A stretch of 64,000 nt of DNA from Prevotella sp. (GCA_017651265.1 JAGCDO010000005.1:81060-145059); one strand, 5' to 3'; positions 25,530 through 34,642 are shown, counted from the first letter of the stretch. The notes: generated from the sequence alone by a model not told the origin. Made by a program: numbers and translations.

Positions 25530-25697
25530 CACATTCTTTTTAATATACCACTATTATTTGAAAAAAAGATTCGTTTGATTAGGATTCTCTATAGGGTCCA
25601 CATAGCTACATAACCTGAATTCTTGTAGAATGACGATGAAGTGAGATAAAAACCAAAGGAAAAATGCGTTTTTCTTTTTCTTTTACAGAAATAATTG

Positions 25698-25705
25698 TAT
25701 ATTTG
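25698..25705 (+). promoter_or_regulatory. -7 box of the nitroreductase gene
   Basis: TATATTTG, followed by GCAG, 45 nt before the ATG at 25751. A TTTC rather than TTTG lies near the expected -33 position. Confidence 0.5.
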
Positions 25706-25750
25706 CAGACAGAAAGCCAAAAGATATTATTCACTTTTAAAACGAACAAG

Positions 25751-26371
25751 ATGAAAAGAATACTTTTATTTGCCTTCGCACTGACCCTCTGCATGGGATG
25801 TGAGGCACAGGAAACCACCCAGTTACCGCAACCGGAAATCGGTAAGTTGGGAATGTCGTTGGGGAAAATCCTCCAAGAGCGTCGTTCTGTACGCGAGTAT
25901 CAAGACAAACAGGTTGACCAGCAGACGCTGTCAACACTGCTTTGGGCTGCCTGTGGTATCAGTGATCCCGCATCAGGGAAGATCACCGCTCCTTCAGCTG
26001 TGAATATGCAGGACATCAAGGTGTATGTGTGCACCAAGAAGGATGTCAGACTCTTCAATCCTAAAGACAACACCCTCACCCTCGTGCTGAATGAGGACAT
26101 CAGACAGGACCTTGCAGCCGGTCAGAATTTCATGCTGGATGCTCCTGTCGCCTTGTTGTTGGTGAGCGATCAGGGTAACCGTCGCAGAAACGACCAGTAT
26201 GGTGCTATGGATGCAGGTTATGTGTCGCAGAACATCTATCTGGCCTGCCAGGCGCTGGGTCTGAGTACGGTGGCTCGCGCCATGATGAACAAAGATGCTG
26301 TCCGCACCAAACTGAACCTTGCTGAGGGTGTCATCGTGGAACTGAACCATCCCATCGGTTACAAGAAGTAG
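25751..26371 (+). CDS. Exported nitroreductase-family protein (SagB/ThcOx-like)
   Basis: A 206-residue protein with a signal peptide whose end, Cys-Met-Gly-Cys, could also serve as a weak lipobox. The nitroreductase fold begins with LGKILQERRSVREYQDKQVDQQTLSTLLWAA, the usual FMN-binding Arg-Ser-x-Arg segment, and ends with QALGLSTVARAMMNK and HPIGYKK. The family uses FMN to oxidise or reduce small molecules or peptides; in Bacteroidota many exported, single copies lack any peptide-modifying partners, and none is seen here. The next gene starts 18 nt after the stop. A fragment resembling the last 26 bases of this gene recurs at about 26871-26896. Confidence 0.85.
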   Translation: MKRILLFAFALTLCMGCEAQETTQLPQPEIGKLGMSLGKILQERRSVREYQDKQVDQQTLSTLLWAACGISDPASGKITAPSAVNMQDIKVYVCTKKDVRLFNPKDNTLTLVLNEDIRQDLAAGQNFMLDAPVALLLVSDQGNRRRNDQYGAMDAGYVSQNIYLACQALGLSTVARAMMNKDAVRTKLNLAEGVIVELNHPIGYKK

Positions 26372-26389
26372 GTCTGAAACGGTGTAGGA

Positions 26390-26860
26390 ATGAAACGAAT
26401 CACCATAATTGTTGTCATCGCCATTCTTTTGTTAGCATGCTTTGCTGGCATAGGCTTGATTCTCCTGTTACTCGTTTTTCCTTTCGCATATTATACCATT
26501 AAGTTTAAGGAAAAGAGAGAACCACCAAAGGTGATGTATGCTACCATAGAGGATGTAGAATTGAAATACGGAGAACCTGACGACGTAGTGGTGCTGGATG
26601 CTTCCAGAGCCAACGAATTGTCAGCCCTCATCCTATTCTATACGGCTCAGGATGTGATGATCGTGGCAGGCGAGGAACTAAAGATCAGCGACATGACCGG
26701 TGTGATGCCGAAGAACATGGCCACACCTTATACCATCGACGAATGGGCCGTCATCATCAACACCAAGAACCCACAGCATCCCAACATACACCTACGCGTG
26801 GGCTACGATGCTGGATTGGCAAGGGAAATAGCGGAACAGATCTATGCGCACAAATCGTAG
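26390..26860 (+). CDS. Small membrane-anchored protein of unknown function
   Basis: A 156-residue protein. Residues 4-40 form one or two hydrophobic segments (ITIIVVIAILLLACFAGIG, then LILLLLVFPFAYY). The remainder is a soluble alpha/beta domain with YATIEDVELKYGEPDDVVVLDAS and a C-terminal GYDAGLAREIAEQIYAHKS. It is not a family I recognise. Being 18 nt downstream of the nitroreductase, it is probably co-transcribed with it. The N-terminus could alternatively be a lipoprotein-type signal, as there is a Cys in LLLAC, but the second hydrophobic run makes an anchor more likely. Confidence 0.7.
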   Translation: MKRITIIVVIAILLLACFAGIGLILLLLVFPFAYYTIKFKEKREPPKVMYATIEDVELKYGEPDDVVVLDASRANELSALILFYTAQDVMIVAGEELKISDMTGVMPKNMATPYTIDEWAVIINTKNPQHPNIHLRVGYDAGLAREIAEQIYAHKS

Positions 26861-26870
26861 TTGCTGCGGA

Positions 26871-26896
26871 TGAACCATCCCAGTGGTTACAAGAAG
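26871..26896 (+). pseudogene. Remnant of a nitroreductase 3' end
   Basis: The bases match the last codons of the nitroreductase (26344-26369) at about 24 of 26 positions; one frame reads MNHPSGYKK against LNHPIGYKK. Nothing upstream continues the match, so this looks like the leftover of a lost second copy or a recombination scar. Confidence 0.55.
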
Positions 26897-26959
26897 AGCT
26901 CACCTGCCTCAAACGCTTTGAGCATCGGCGTTTGAGACACATCAAGTGGGTTGATGGGT

Positions 26960-27068
26960 TATATTCCCATGTTGGGAACAATTTATTCCCAACGTGGGAA
27001 CATTTTATTCCCAGCGTGGGAACATTTTATTCCCAGCGTGGGAACATTTTATTCCCAGCGTGGGAACA
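26960..27068 (+). repeat. Five 22-nt tandem units with a TTCCCA/TGGGAA palindrome
   Basis: TTCCCA begins at 26964, 26986, 27008, 27030 and 27052, exactly 22 nt apart. Each is followed by nCGTGGGAA or a close variant, so each unit can form a small hairpin. The last three units are nearly identical. There are no variable spacers, so this is not a CRISPR array. Confidence 0.92.
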
Positions 27069-27144
27069 TCAGGAAACTCTATTCATGGTTCTGTCGTATT
27101 TCAAAATTTGACTGAAAAATGAAAGAATTATGTGTTTTTGCCCA

Positions 27145-27447
27145 AGACCTAACAGTTTCACGGAAGGAAATGCCTGTATATAGATGTTTCACGCGTTTTT
27201 GACACCCTCAAGACCTACCGTAAGACCTAACAAAGAGGTAACATAAGACCTAACACGACACCTAACATGTCAACTTGGAACAGTTGTAAGACCCCATCCA
27301 GCCGAATAGCAAATTCAAGCAAAATGTTAGGTCTTATGTTAGGTGTTATGTTAGGTTTTTGTTAGGTCTTATGTTAGGTGTTTTAGCACCCTTTTTGTCT
27401 CTAACTTGCTTATAATAAAGCAATTAACATTTCCCAGTGTTAGGTCT
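27145..27447. repeat. Opposed arrays of AGACCTAAC and GTTAGGTCT words
   Basis: AGACCTAAC-type words at 27145, 27223, 27246 and 27258 face GTTAGGTCT-type words at 27326, 27338, 27350, 27361, 27373 and 27439. Local spacing is 11-12 nt. The two halves are complementary and could fold into one long imperfect hairpin. Confidence 0.85.
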
Positions 27448-27473
27448 TGAGGAAAAAGAGAAAATTCTATAAA

Positions 27474-27512
27474 AATAAGGGGCGGCATCTGCGTGTGATG
27501 CTACCCCTTATT
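27474..27512 (-). terminator. Rho-independent terminator of the BspA-like gene
   Basis: A stem AATAAGGGG..GCATC pairs with GATGC..CCCCTTATT (two internal non-Watson-Crick positions), loop of 7 nt. On the minus strand the stem is followed by T-rich DNA, and it lies 40 nt after the stop at 27552. Confidence 0.75.
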
Positions 27513-27551
27513 GTATGCGTATATAAATGTTTAATGATTAATATTTAATGT

Positions 27552-30500
27552 TTAATGTACAACGGCTCTGCCGTTGTGAATATAAATTCCCTTCTTCGTA
27601 GGCTGCCCATTCAGCTTGCGGCCATCAATCGTGTACCACGCATTACTTTGAACTTTGAGTTTTGCGCTCGGCTCTGCCGCTTCGCTATGCGAAGAACTTT
27701 GAACTTTATCTTGAGGCATAGCCACGCCTGTGGTGATACCCGAGGGTTCCTTATAAGTGAAGTAGCCCGAGCCGCCTTCACCATCAATGTGAGCATAGGT
27801 CTTGTCTGTGGGATTGGAGGCAAGGTATGTCGTGCCCTGACCACCCTTCAGACTGGTGCAGTTTTGGAACATTGAACTGGAACTCGTCACTTTTGTTGTA
27901 CTCCAGTCATCACCCACATAGATGGTTACCAGATTACTGCAGTTTCTGAACATGGTACTCATACTGGTTACATTGGACGTGTTGAAACTACTCAGGTCAA
28001 GGCTCGTTAATTCAGAACAACTATCAAACATGCCGATCATATCAGTTACCTTGGCCGTGTTGAAATGGCTCAAGTCGATGCTCGTCAGTTTACAGCCATA
28101 GAACATAGAAGACATGTTAGTCACCTCACTGGTGTTCAAATAGTTCATACCCTCGATGGTTTCAATATACATGCCAAGGAACCAAGAATAGGTGGACGTA
28201 GGACGGGTATTAGCAAACGTGGGGTCAAAGACCACTTTGTTCACATATATATAGTTATTATCATTGAACCAACCAGGATCGTTTGTGCCTGTGTTCAGGT
28301 CGTAGGTTGTGCCCGAGCGACTGTCGCGCTGATTGTCGTAGTAGAACGTGAGCCTTGCACTTTTATAGACGGCATAAGCCTCGGAACCTTTGGTGAAGTA
28401 ACCCCGCTTGCCGGCTTCACCATCGATGCGGGCATAGGTCTTGTCTGTTGGGTAATCAATATACGTCGTGCCCTTGCCACCCACCAGATTGGTACAGTTT
28501 GAGAACATACCATATGAAATAGTCACGGCATCTGTGCTCCAACCACTACCCGCATAGATGGTTTGCAGGTTGGCGCATTCACCGAACATATCACTCATAT
28601 CGGTCACATTGGACGTATTGAAACTACTCAGGTCAAGGCTCGTCAAGCTACTGCAGCCACTAAACATCAAGGTCATATCGGTCACATTGGACGTATTGAA
28701 ACTACTCAGGTCAAGGCTTTCCAATTGTTCGCAATAACCGAACATGCAGGACATATCAATCACATTGGCGGTGCTGAAGTGGCTCAAATCAAGGCTCGTC
28801 AGTTTGCAGGCAGCAAACATATAAGACATATTGGTCACCTCACTGGTGTTCAAATAGCGAAGACCTTCGATGGTTTGAAGAGACCTCATGTCTATAAACC
28901 AATAGTAGGTGGTTGTCGGGCGGGCGTTAGCGAACGAGGGGTCAAAGACCACCTTGGTCACCTTGGTATTGGTGTCGTCATCAATCCAATCGGGAAGGTT
29001 ATCGTCCACATTCAGGACATATATCGTGCCCTCGCGTGAGCGGCGCTGAGTGTCATAGTAGAATGTCAGCGTTGTGTTGGACGTGGTATAACATGCATAG
29101 GCCTCAGGCCCGTTGGGATCGGTAAAATAGCCCGGATTGCTTGAACCACCGTCGATGTGGGCATATTCCTTGTCTTTGTGGTAATAATTGTAGCCTGTGA
29201 GTTTACCCCCAATCAAATGGTCGCAATAATCGAACATCAGGTCAGAATTTGTTACAGCATCCGTGCTCCAAGCACTACCCACATAGATGGTTCTCAGGTC
29301 GTGGCATTGAGAGAACATCTTAGACATATTGGTCACCTTGGATGTATTGAAACTGCTCAGGTCAAGAGTAGTTAAGTCATTGCAGTGTAAGAACATCATA
29401 GACATATCAGTCACATTGGCGGTGTTGAAGCTGCTCAGGTCAAGGCTCGTTAATTCAGAACAACAATCAAACATGCCAAACATATCAGTTACCTTGGCCG
29501 TGTTGAAGTGGCTCAAGTCAATGCTCGTCAGGCGGTCGCAGAAATAAAACATTTTAGCCATAGTGGTCACCTTGGCCGTGTTGAAGTGGCTCAAGTCAAG
29601 GCTTGTCAGTTTGTCACAGTCTTCGAACATACTTGCCATATTGGTTACCTCACTGGCGTTCAAATTGTGAAGACCCTCGATGGTTTCAAGAGATCTCATG
29701 TTTTGAAACCAACTATAGGCAGATGTCGGGCGGGCATTAGCGAACGAGAGGTCAAAGACCACCTTGGTCACATTGGCATTAGTATTATCAGTTACCCAAC
29801 CAGGATCGTTGGTGCCTGTGTTCAGGTCGTAGGTCGTGCCCTCGCGGGAACTGCGCCGCACGTCGTAGTAGAATGTCAGCGTTGTGTTCGACGATGTGTA
29901 GCAGGCATAGGCCTGACGTGTTGTGACATCGGTGAGGTAACCGGGGTCGCTCAGAGCATCGATGTGAGCATAACCAACTCCCACATGGCTAGCATTGTAC
30001 TTCGTGCCCTTGCCGCCCACCAAGCTGGTGCAGTTATTGAACATATTAGTGCCATATGTTCCGTCCCCTGTGCTCCAGCCACTACCTACATATATCGTTC
30101 GTAGATTTCTGCAGCCGTTGAACATGGAATTCATATTGGTCACCTTTGCGGTATTGAAGTTACCCAAGTCAAGAGCGGTTAAGCCGCTGCAGCCATAGAA
30201 CATGTAACTCATATTGGTCACGTTGGACGTATTGAGGTTACTCAAATCAAGACTCGTCAAGTTACTGCAGCCACTGAACATGTAACTCATATCGGTCACT
30301 ATGGACGTATTGAACCCGCTCAGGTCGAGAGTGGTAAAGAAAGCGGAAGAGCAGAGTCTGAACATCCAAGCCATATTGGTGACCGCGCTGGTGTTCAGGT
30401 AGCGAAGACCCTCGATGGTTTGAAGAAGCCCCATGTTGCAAAACCACTTGTATGTGGTCTGAGGACGGACTTTTGCGAACGAGGGGGCAAAGACTACCTT

Positions 30501-30728
30501 GGTTACATTGACATTAGTATTATCAGTCACCCAACCGGGATCGTTGGTGCCTGTGTTCAGGTCGTAGGTCGTACCCCTGTGGGAACTGCGGTTGTTGTCG
30601 TAGTAGAACGTAAGTGTATTGTCTGACGGTGTATAGCAGGCATATGCCTGTTGGGCATTAGCGCCGAGGGCGCACATCAGGGTTATCAGCATGACAACCA
30701 TTCTTTGAAGGATCGTGTTGGGTTTCAT
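27552..30728 (-). CDS. BspA-like surface protein with four DUF285 repeat domains
   Basis: A 1058-residue exported protein. The ATG at 30728 gives a signal peptide ending ALGANAQ; an upstream in-frame start at 30773 is less likely because it adds a polar extension. The body is four homologous domains of about 240-270 residues. Each opens with AYACYT...TLTFYYD, has a GTTYDLNTGTNDPGW motif, then several 23-residue DUF285/LRR-like repeats (SLDLSSFNTSNVTDMSxMF...C) and closes with IYVGSGWST and a YAHIDG loop. The C-terminus (WYTIDGRKLNG..KKGIYIHNGRAVV) is the tail common to Prevotella surface proteins. Such proteins bind host or plant polymers in known cases; the ligand here is unknown. Confidence 0.9.
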   Translation of the reverse strand: MKPNTILQRMVVMLITLMCALGANAQQAYACYTPSDNTLTFYYDNNRSSHRGTTYDLNTGTNDPGWVTDNTNVNVTKVVFAPSFAKVRPQTTYKWFCNMGLLQTIEGLRYLNTSAVTNMAWMFRLCSSAFFTTLDLSGFNTSIVTDMSYMFSGCSNLTSLDLSNLNTSNVTNMSYMFYGCSGLTALDLGNFNTAKVTNMNSMFNGCRNLRTIYVGSGWSTGDGTYGTNMFNNCTSLVGGKGTKYNASHVGVGYAHIDALSDPGYLTDVTTRQAYACYTSSNTTLTFYYDVRRSSREGTTYDLNTGTNDPGWVTDNTNANVTKVVFDLSFANARPTSAYSWFQNMRSLETIEGLHNLNASEVTNMASMFEDCDKLTSLDLSHFNTAKVTTMAKMFYFCDRLTSIDLSHFNTAKVTDMFGMFDCCSELTSLDLSSFNTANVTDMSMMFLHCNDLTTLDLSSFNTSKVTNMSKMFSQCHDLRTIYVGSAWSTDAVTNSDLMFDYCDHLIGGKLTGYNYYHKDKEYAHIDGGSSNPGYFTDPNGPEAYACYTTSNTTLTFYYDTQRRSREGTIYVLNVDDNLPDWIDDDTNTKVTKVVFDPSFANARPTTTYYWFIDMRSLQTIEGLRYLNTSEVTNMSYMFAACKLTSLDLSHFSTANVIDMSCMFGYCEQLESLDLSSFNTSNVTDMTLMFSGCSSLTSLDLSSFNTSNVTDMSDMFGECANLQTIYAGSGWSTDAVTISYGMFSNCTNLVGGKGTTYIDYPTDKTYARIDGEAGKRGYFTKGSEAYAVYKSARLTFYYDNQRDSRSGTTYDLNTGTNDPGWFNDNNYIYVNKVVFDPTFANTRPTSTYSWFLGMYIETIEGMNYLNTSEVTNMSSMFYGCKLTSIDLSHFNTAKVTDMIGMFDSCSELTSLDLSSFNTSNVTSMSTMFRNCSNLVTIYVGDDWSTTKVTSSSSMFQNCTSLKGGQGTTYLASNPTDKTYAHIDGEGGSGYFTYKEPSGITTGVAMPQDKVQSSSHSEAAEPSAKLKVQSNAWYTIDGRKLNGQPTKKGIYIHNGRAVVH

Positions 30729-30787
30729 ATTTGCAAAGTGTTTGATAGTTGGGGGCCCTATGAAGGGGAACAATATTTATTCTGCTG

Positions 30788-30818
30788 CAAAGATATAAAA
30801 AAACAGGAGAAAAACAAA
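30788..30818 (-). promoter_or_regulatory. Promoter of the BspA-like gene
   Basis: On the minus strand: TTTG (30818-30815), 19 nt, TATCTTTG (30795-30788). The leader to the ATG at 30728 is about 59 nt. It is divergent from the glnN promoter. Confidence 0.78.
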
Positions 30819-30834
30819 GAGAATCAAGTTTTCC

Positions 30835-30866
30835 TTTGGTTTTGTGCTCGCTTATTAGTAATTTTG
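30835..30866 (+). promoter_or_regulatory. Promoter of the glutamine synthetase III gene
   Basis: TTTG (30835-30838), 20 nt, TAATTTTG (30859-30866), with CTCGCTTATTAG at the end of the spacer, as in four other promoters in the window. The ATG at 30887 is 20 nt downstream. Confidence 0.8.
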
Positions 30867-30886
30867 CAGGGCAAAATTACAAGAGA

Positions 30887-33076
30887 ATGGCAAATTTAAG
30901 ATTTCAGGTTGTAGAGGAAGCCTTTACCAAGAAGCCTTTGGAAGTGACGGCACCCGAAGAGCGCCCGTCAGAGTATTTCGGTAAGAATGTGTTCACACGC
31001 GCCAAGATGTACAAGTATCTGCAGCGTGATGTGTATGAGAAACTTATCGATGTGATCGACAATGGAGCTCCGCTCGACAGGAGCATCGCCAATGCCGTGG
31101 CAAAGGGTATGAAGCAGTGGGCCGATGAGAACGGCGTGACACATTATACCCACTGGTTCCAACCGCTGACAGAGGGAACGGCCGAGAAGCATGATGCCTT
31201 TATCGAACATGACGGTAAGGGTGGTATGCTCGAGGAGTTCTCAGGAAAGTTGCTCGTACAGCAAGAGCCTGACGCATCTTCTTTCCCCAGCGGAGGTATC
31301 AGAGCTACCTTTGAGGCTCGTGGCTATTCTGCCTGGGATCCTACATCACCGGTGTTCATCATCGATGATACGCTGTGTATTCCTACAATCTTTATTTCCT
31401 ATACCGGGGAATCGCTCGACTACAAAGCACCGCTGAAGCGTGCACTTCGTGCCGTGGGTGAGGCTGCATTGGGTGTGGTTCACTATTTCGACCCAAGCGT
31501 CAAGAAGGTGATCAGTAACCTCGGATGGGAACAGGAGTATTTCCTGGTGGATGAAGGTCTGTATTCCGCCCGTCCTGACCTGATGCTGACAGGTAGAACA
31601 CTGATGGGACATGACTCTGCTAAGAACCAGCAGATGGACGACCACTATTTCGGTACGATTCCTGATCGTGTACAGGCGTTCATGAAGGACTTGGAGATCC
31701 AGGCATTGGAGCTGGCTATTCCCTGTAAGACTCGTCATAACGAGGTGGCCCCGAACCAGTTCGAGATCGCCCCGATCTATGAGGAGACGAACCTGGCTGT
31801 TGACCATAACATGCTTCTGATGTCGTTGATGAAGAAGGTGGCACGGAAGCATGGATTCCGCGTGTTACTGCATGAGAAGCCCTTCGATGGTATCAACGGC
31901 TCGGGTAAGCACAATAACTGGAGTCTGAGTACCGACAACGGTATCCTGTTGCATGCACCGGGTAAGACACCCGAACAGAACCTGCGCTTCGTGACGTTCA
32001 TCGTGGAAACGCTGATGGGTGTTTACAAGCACAACGGTTTGCTGAAGGCCAGCATCATGTCGGCCACCAACGCTCACCGTCTGGGCGCCAACGAGGCACC
32101 TCCCGCCATCATCTCTTCGTTCCTCGGCAAGCAGGTAAGCGAGCTGTTGGAGCATATCGAGAAGGCTGACAAGGAGAACCTCTTCGCCATGGCTGACAAG
32201 CAGAAGGTGGAACTCGACATTCCTGAGATTCCTGAACTGCTCATCGACAATACCGACCGTAACCGCACCTCGCCTTTCGCCTTCACGGGTAACCGCTTTG
32301 AGTTCCGTGCTGTGGGCTCAGAGGCTAACTGCGCCAGTGCAATGATTGCGCTGAATGCAGCGGTGGCAGAGGCATTGGTTGACTTCAAGAAGCGCGTGGA
32401 TGCGCTGATTGCCAAAGGACAGGATCAGACGAGTGCCATCATTGATGTGATCCGCGAAGATATCCGCACCTGTAAGCCGATTCATTTCGATGGAAACGGC
32501 TACAGCGACGAGTGGGTGGTGGAAGCAACCAAGCGCGGTCTGGATGTTGAGAAGAGCTGTCCGATTATCTTCGACCGCTATCTCGACAAGGAGAGCATCG
32601 ACATGTTCGAGAGTCTGAACATCATGAACCGAAAGGAGCTGAGGGCTCGCAACGAGGTGAAATGGGAAACCTATACAAAGAAGATTCAGATTGAGGCCCG
32701 TGTATTGGGTGATCTGACCATGAACCATATCATCCCTGTTGTTACGCATTATCAGACCCGTCTGGCCAAGAACGTGGGTTGCATGCGCGAAATCTTCTCT
32801 ACCGAAGAGGCTGAAAAGCTGTGTGCACGCAATATCAAGATCATCAAAGAGATTGCAGAGCGTACACAAACCATCGAGACCATGGTGGAGGAACTGGTGA
32901 ATGCCAGGAAGATTGCCAACCGCATTGAGTGTGAACGTGAGAAGGCCATTGCCTACCACGATACGGTGGAGCCTAAGATGGACGAGATACGCTACCACAT
33001 CGACAAACTGGAGCTCACCGTGGCCGATGAACTCTGGACATTGCCGAAATACCGCGAGCTGCTGTTTATTAGATAA
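30887..33076 (+). CDS. glnN: Glutamine synthetase type III
   Basis: A 729-residue GSIII enzyme, which makes glutamine from glutamate, ammonia and ATP; this large type is the usual one in Bacteroidales. Recognisable GSIII segments include FPSGGIRATFEARGYSAWD, the ATP/Glu site NLGWEQEYFLVD, NEVAPNQFEIAPI and the KHNNWSLSTDNG loop, with NRTSPFAFTGNRFEFRAVGS further on. The ATG at 30887 is chosen because the promoter overlaps the longer open frame. The gene is alone on its strand and is followed by an inverted GAAGCAA-type heptamer element shared with the convergent gene. Confidence 0.96.
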   Translation: MANLRFQVVEEAFTKKPLEVTAPEERPSEYFGKNVFTRAKMYKYLQRDVYEKLIDVIDNGAPLDRSIANAVAKGMKQWADENGVTHYTHWFQPLTEGTAEKHDAFIEHDGKGGMLEEFSGKLLVQQEPDASSFPSGGIRATFEARGYSAWDPTSPVFIIDDTLCIPTIFISYTGESLDYKAPLKRALRAVGEAALGVVHYFDPSVKKVISNLGWEQEYFLVDEGLYSARPDLMLTGRTLMGHDSAKNQQMDDHYFGTIPDRVQAFMKDLEIQALELAIPCKTRHNEVAPNQFEIAPIYEETNLAVDHNMLLMSLMKKVARKHGFRVLLHEKPFDGINGSGKHNNWSLSTDNGILLHAPGKTPEQNLRFVTFIVETLMGVYKHNGLLKASIMSATNAHRLGANEAPPAIISSFLGKQVSELLEHIEKADKENLFAMADKQKVELDIPEIPELLIDNTDRNRTSPFAFTGNRFEFRAVGSEANCASAMIALNAAVAEALVDFKKRVDALIAKGQDQTSAIIDVIREDIRTCKPIHFDGNGYSDEWVVEATKRGLDVEKSCPIIFDRYLDKESIDMFESLNIMNRKELRARNEVKWETYTKKIQIEARVLGDLTMNHIIPVVTHYQTRLAKNVGCMREIFSTEEAEKLCARNIKIIKEIAERTQTIETMVEELVNARKIANRIECEREKAIAYHDTVEPKMDEIRYHIDKLELTVADELWTLPKYRELLFIR

Positions 33077-33079
33077 TTA

Positions 33080-33211
33080 GAAGCAAGAGGCAAGAGGCAG
33101 GAAGCAAGAGGCAAGAAGCAAGAGAATAGAATTATTATATAGGCATTAGATTTATTCACCTATATCTTATTACATATCTCTTGCCTCTTGCTTCTTATTT
33201 CTTGCTTCTCT
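33080..33211. repeat. Inverted repeat with GAAGCAA/GAGGCAA heptamer arms
   Basis: Left arm 33080-33128 (GAAGCAA GAGGCAA words, 7-nt period), AT-rich core, right arm 33176-33211 with the complementary CTCTTGC/CTTCTTA words. It fills the gap between convergent glnN and the CarboxypepD_reg gene and is a plausible bidirectional terminator. Confidence 0.85.
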
Positions 33212-34518
33212 TATCTCGTCCTCTTCTTCAACTTATCCACTGCATCTTCCAAGCTCTCGGTGGGCTTGATGATGTTGTAGCCTTTCCAGAAATCAGACTC
33301 CTCAAAGAACTGTGCCTGATCGTATAACGACTCCCTTTCTCCAAAGGAATCACGACGGGGAATGGGACGAACATCCTGGTCGGTACGGTCGGTTATCACC
33401 ATCTCGTTGATGGCCGTGAAGTTAGTAGCCAGCAGTCGTTTCTTCCAGTCGCAGTTGAAGCGGAACACCGAGCGCACATAACTGATGTGCGAAAGCTTAC
33501 CATCGTAGTTGTAGTTAACAAGGAAGGTGAGTTCGCGCGGACGGAAACGTACGCCTGCAGGTTTGTTCACCAGCATCACACGAGTGGCTTTTTCACGGTC
33601 GCTCATATCCAGCGACAGCTCTATTCTGGTGAAAGCTAACCTCACTCGGTCGATATAGAAAGTCCCATGGAACAAGGCATAGTTTGCCACGGTCCGAGGT
33701 TTGATGCTGATGGCATATTGCGGACGGTCGGCTATCATCACCGGCTCCTCCATCTTCATCTCATACATATCCAGATCTTCCTTGTTGAGCAGGAATTCGA
33801 GGTTCTTCACCAAGTCGAGCATGACAGCCTGCACCGGACCGCCAATCACCTTCACTGTCAGCGTATCACTCTTGCGAGGACTCACCAGTCGGCGCCCCTT
33901 GATGATAGAGACACGGTCGGCCCCCACTCCGTTGCGGTAAGACGATTTGTACATGTCCGTAACGGCTTCGGCGATGTAAATGTAGTTCTTCCGTTTCTGG
34001 GCCACCTCACGATAGAAACACTGGTAGAGAGAAGGATCACGACTGTAGTTTTCGGGAATCCTGCTGATGGCCTCGTTGACAATATCCTCAGGATTGCCTG
34101 TACGCACAATCACTTCATCCAGCATGATCGTATTCGGCACCAGCTTCACCTGCATGTTCGCGGTATTGTCATCTGTTACCAATACCTGCTGCGTGTCGTA
34201 GCCAATCAGTGAGAACGTCAGGGAACGGGGACGTTTCGGTGCTTTGATGATGAAACCACCATCGGTATTCGTTACCGTTCCATACCGTTTACCGGTAACC
34301 ATTACCGTTGCATACTGCAGTGGCTTGCCTGTTGAGGCATCACGCACCTCACCAGTAATCACATACGTTAGCTTGGCCGTGTCTTTCTCTTCTTCACGTA
34401 CTTCCAAGACTGCTGTAGGATCTTCCTTGGCAGTCAGCATCGTTTGACCCATGGCGGGAGAAATTCCGATGAATCCTAATATGATATATACCCAAAACCT
34501 CATACTCATCCTCCTCAT
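33211..34518 (-). CDS. Exported CarboxypepD_reg-like domain protein
   Basis: A 435-residue exported protein, signal peptide about 1-25 (start at 34518; Met5 is an alternative). Residues about 48-135 form a carboxypeptidase-regulatory-like beta-sandwich: ITGEVRDASTGKPLQYATVMV, then NTDGGFIIK and LIGYDTQQVLV, ending in LDEVIVRTG as in receptor N-termini. No plug or barrel follows; the rest (about 140-435) resembles the conserved region of DUF5686-type proteins, with YQCFYREVAQKR and YALFHGTFYIDR. It is probably a periplasmic or outer-membrane protein. Function unknown. It has a single-gene arrangement. Confidence 0.8.
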   Translation of the reverse strand: MRRMSMRFWVYIILGFIGISPAMGQTMLTAKEDPTAVLEVREEEKDTAKLTYVITGEVRDASTGKPLQYATVMVTGKRYGTVTNTDGGFIIKAPKRPRSLTFSLIGYDTQQVLVTDDNTANMQVKLVPNTIMLDEVIVRTGNPEDIVNEAISRIPENYSRDPSLYQCFYREVAQKRKNYIYIAEAVTDMYKSSYRNGVGADRVSIIKGRRLVSPRKSDTLTVKVIGGPVQAVMLDLVKNLEFLLNKEDLDMYEMKMEEPVMIADRPQYAISIKPRTVANYALFHGTFYIDRVRLAFTRIELSLDMSDREKATRVMLVNKPAGVRFRPRELTFLVNYNYDGKLSHISYVRSVFRFNCDWKKRLLATNFTAINEMVITDRTDQDVRPIPRRDSFGERESLYDQAQFFEESDFWKGYNIIKPTESLEDAVDKLKKRTR

Positions 34519-34549
34519 GAATTGCTAATGGTTAGTAATATTCTGTTCG

Positions 34550-34557
34550 CAAATGTA
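34550..34557 (-). promoter_or_regulatory. -7 box of the CarboxypepD_reg gene
   Basis: TACATTTG on the minus strand, 31 nt before the start. There is no clear TTTG at the expected distance. Confidence 0.45.
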
Positions 34558-34642
34558 CACAAAATTTTTGAATCATAGTATGTTTTGTCAATGTTTTTGT
34601 AATTTTTATGTATAGAAAGGGAACGAAGTAGCAAAAAAAACG

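Larger units (their letters stand above)
26861..27551. other. 690-nt gene-free region with a gene remnant, two repeat arrays and a terminator
   Basis: No credible gene is seen. In order: a 26-nt remnant of a nitroreductase 3' end (about 26871-26896), a hairpin of AAACGCT words (26911-26933), the 22-nt TTCCCA array (26960-27068), AT-rich unique DNA, the AGACCTAAC/GTTAGGTCT array (27145-27447), and a hairpin at 27474-27512 that ends the minus-strand BspA-like gene. Confidence 0.75.

Noticed and set aside
25751-26371. Nitroreductase as the SagB part of a modified-peptide (thiazole) gene cluster
   Set aside because: There is no SagC/SagD-like cyclase or precursor peptide nearby; the neighbours are a membrane protein and repeats.
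26960-27068. Possible CRISPR array (five regular repeats)
   Set aside because: The 22-nt units repeat without unique spacers between them, and no cas genes are in the window.
26743-27111. 122-codon frame over the TTCCCA array
   Set aside because: The frame overlaps the small membrane-protein gene and then runs through the tandem repeat, so its length is a by-product of the repeat.
28065-30104. Several open frames on the plus strand opposite the BspA-like gene
   Set aside because: They recur with the DUF285 repeats on the other strand and resemble each other only for that reason.
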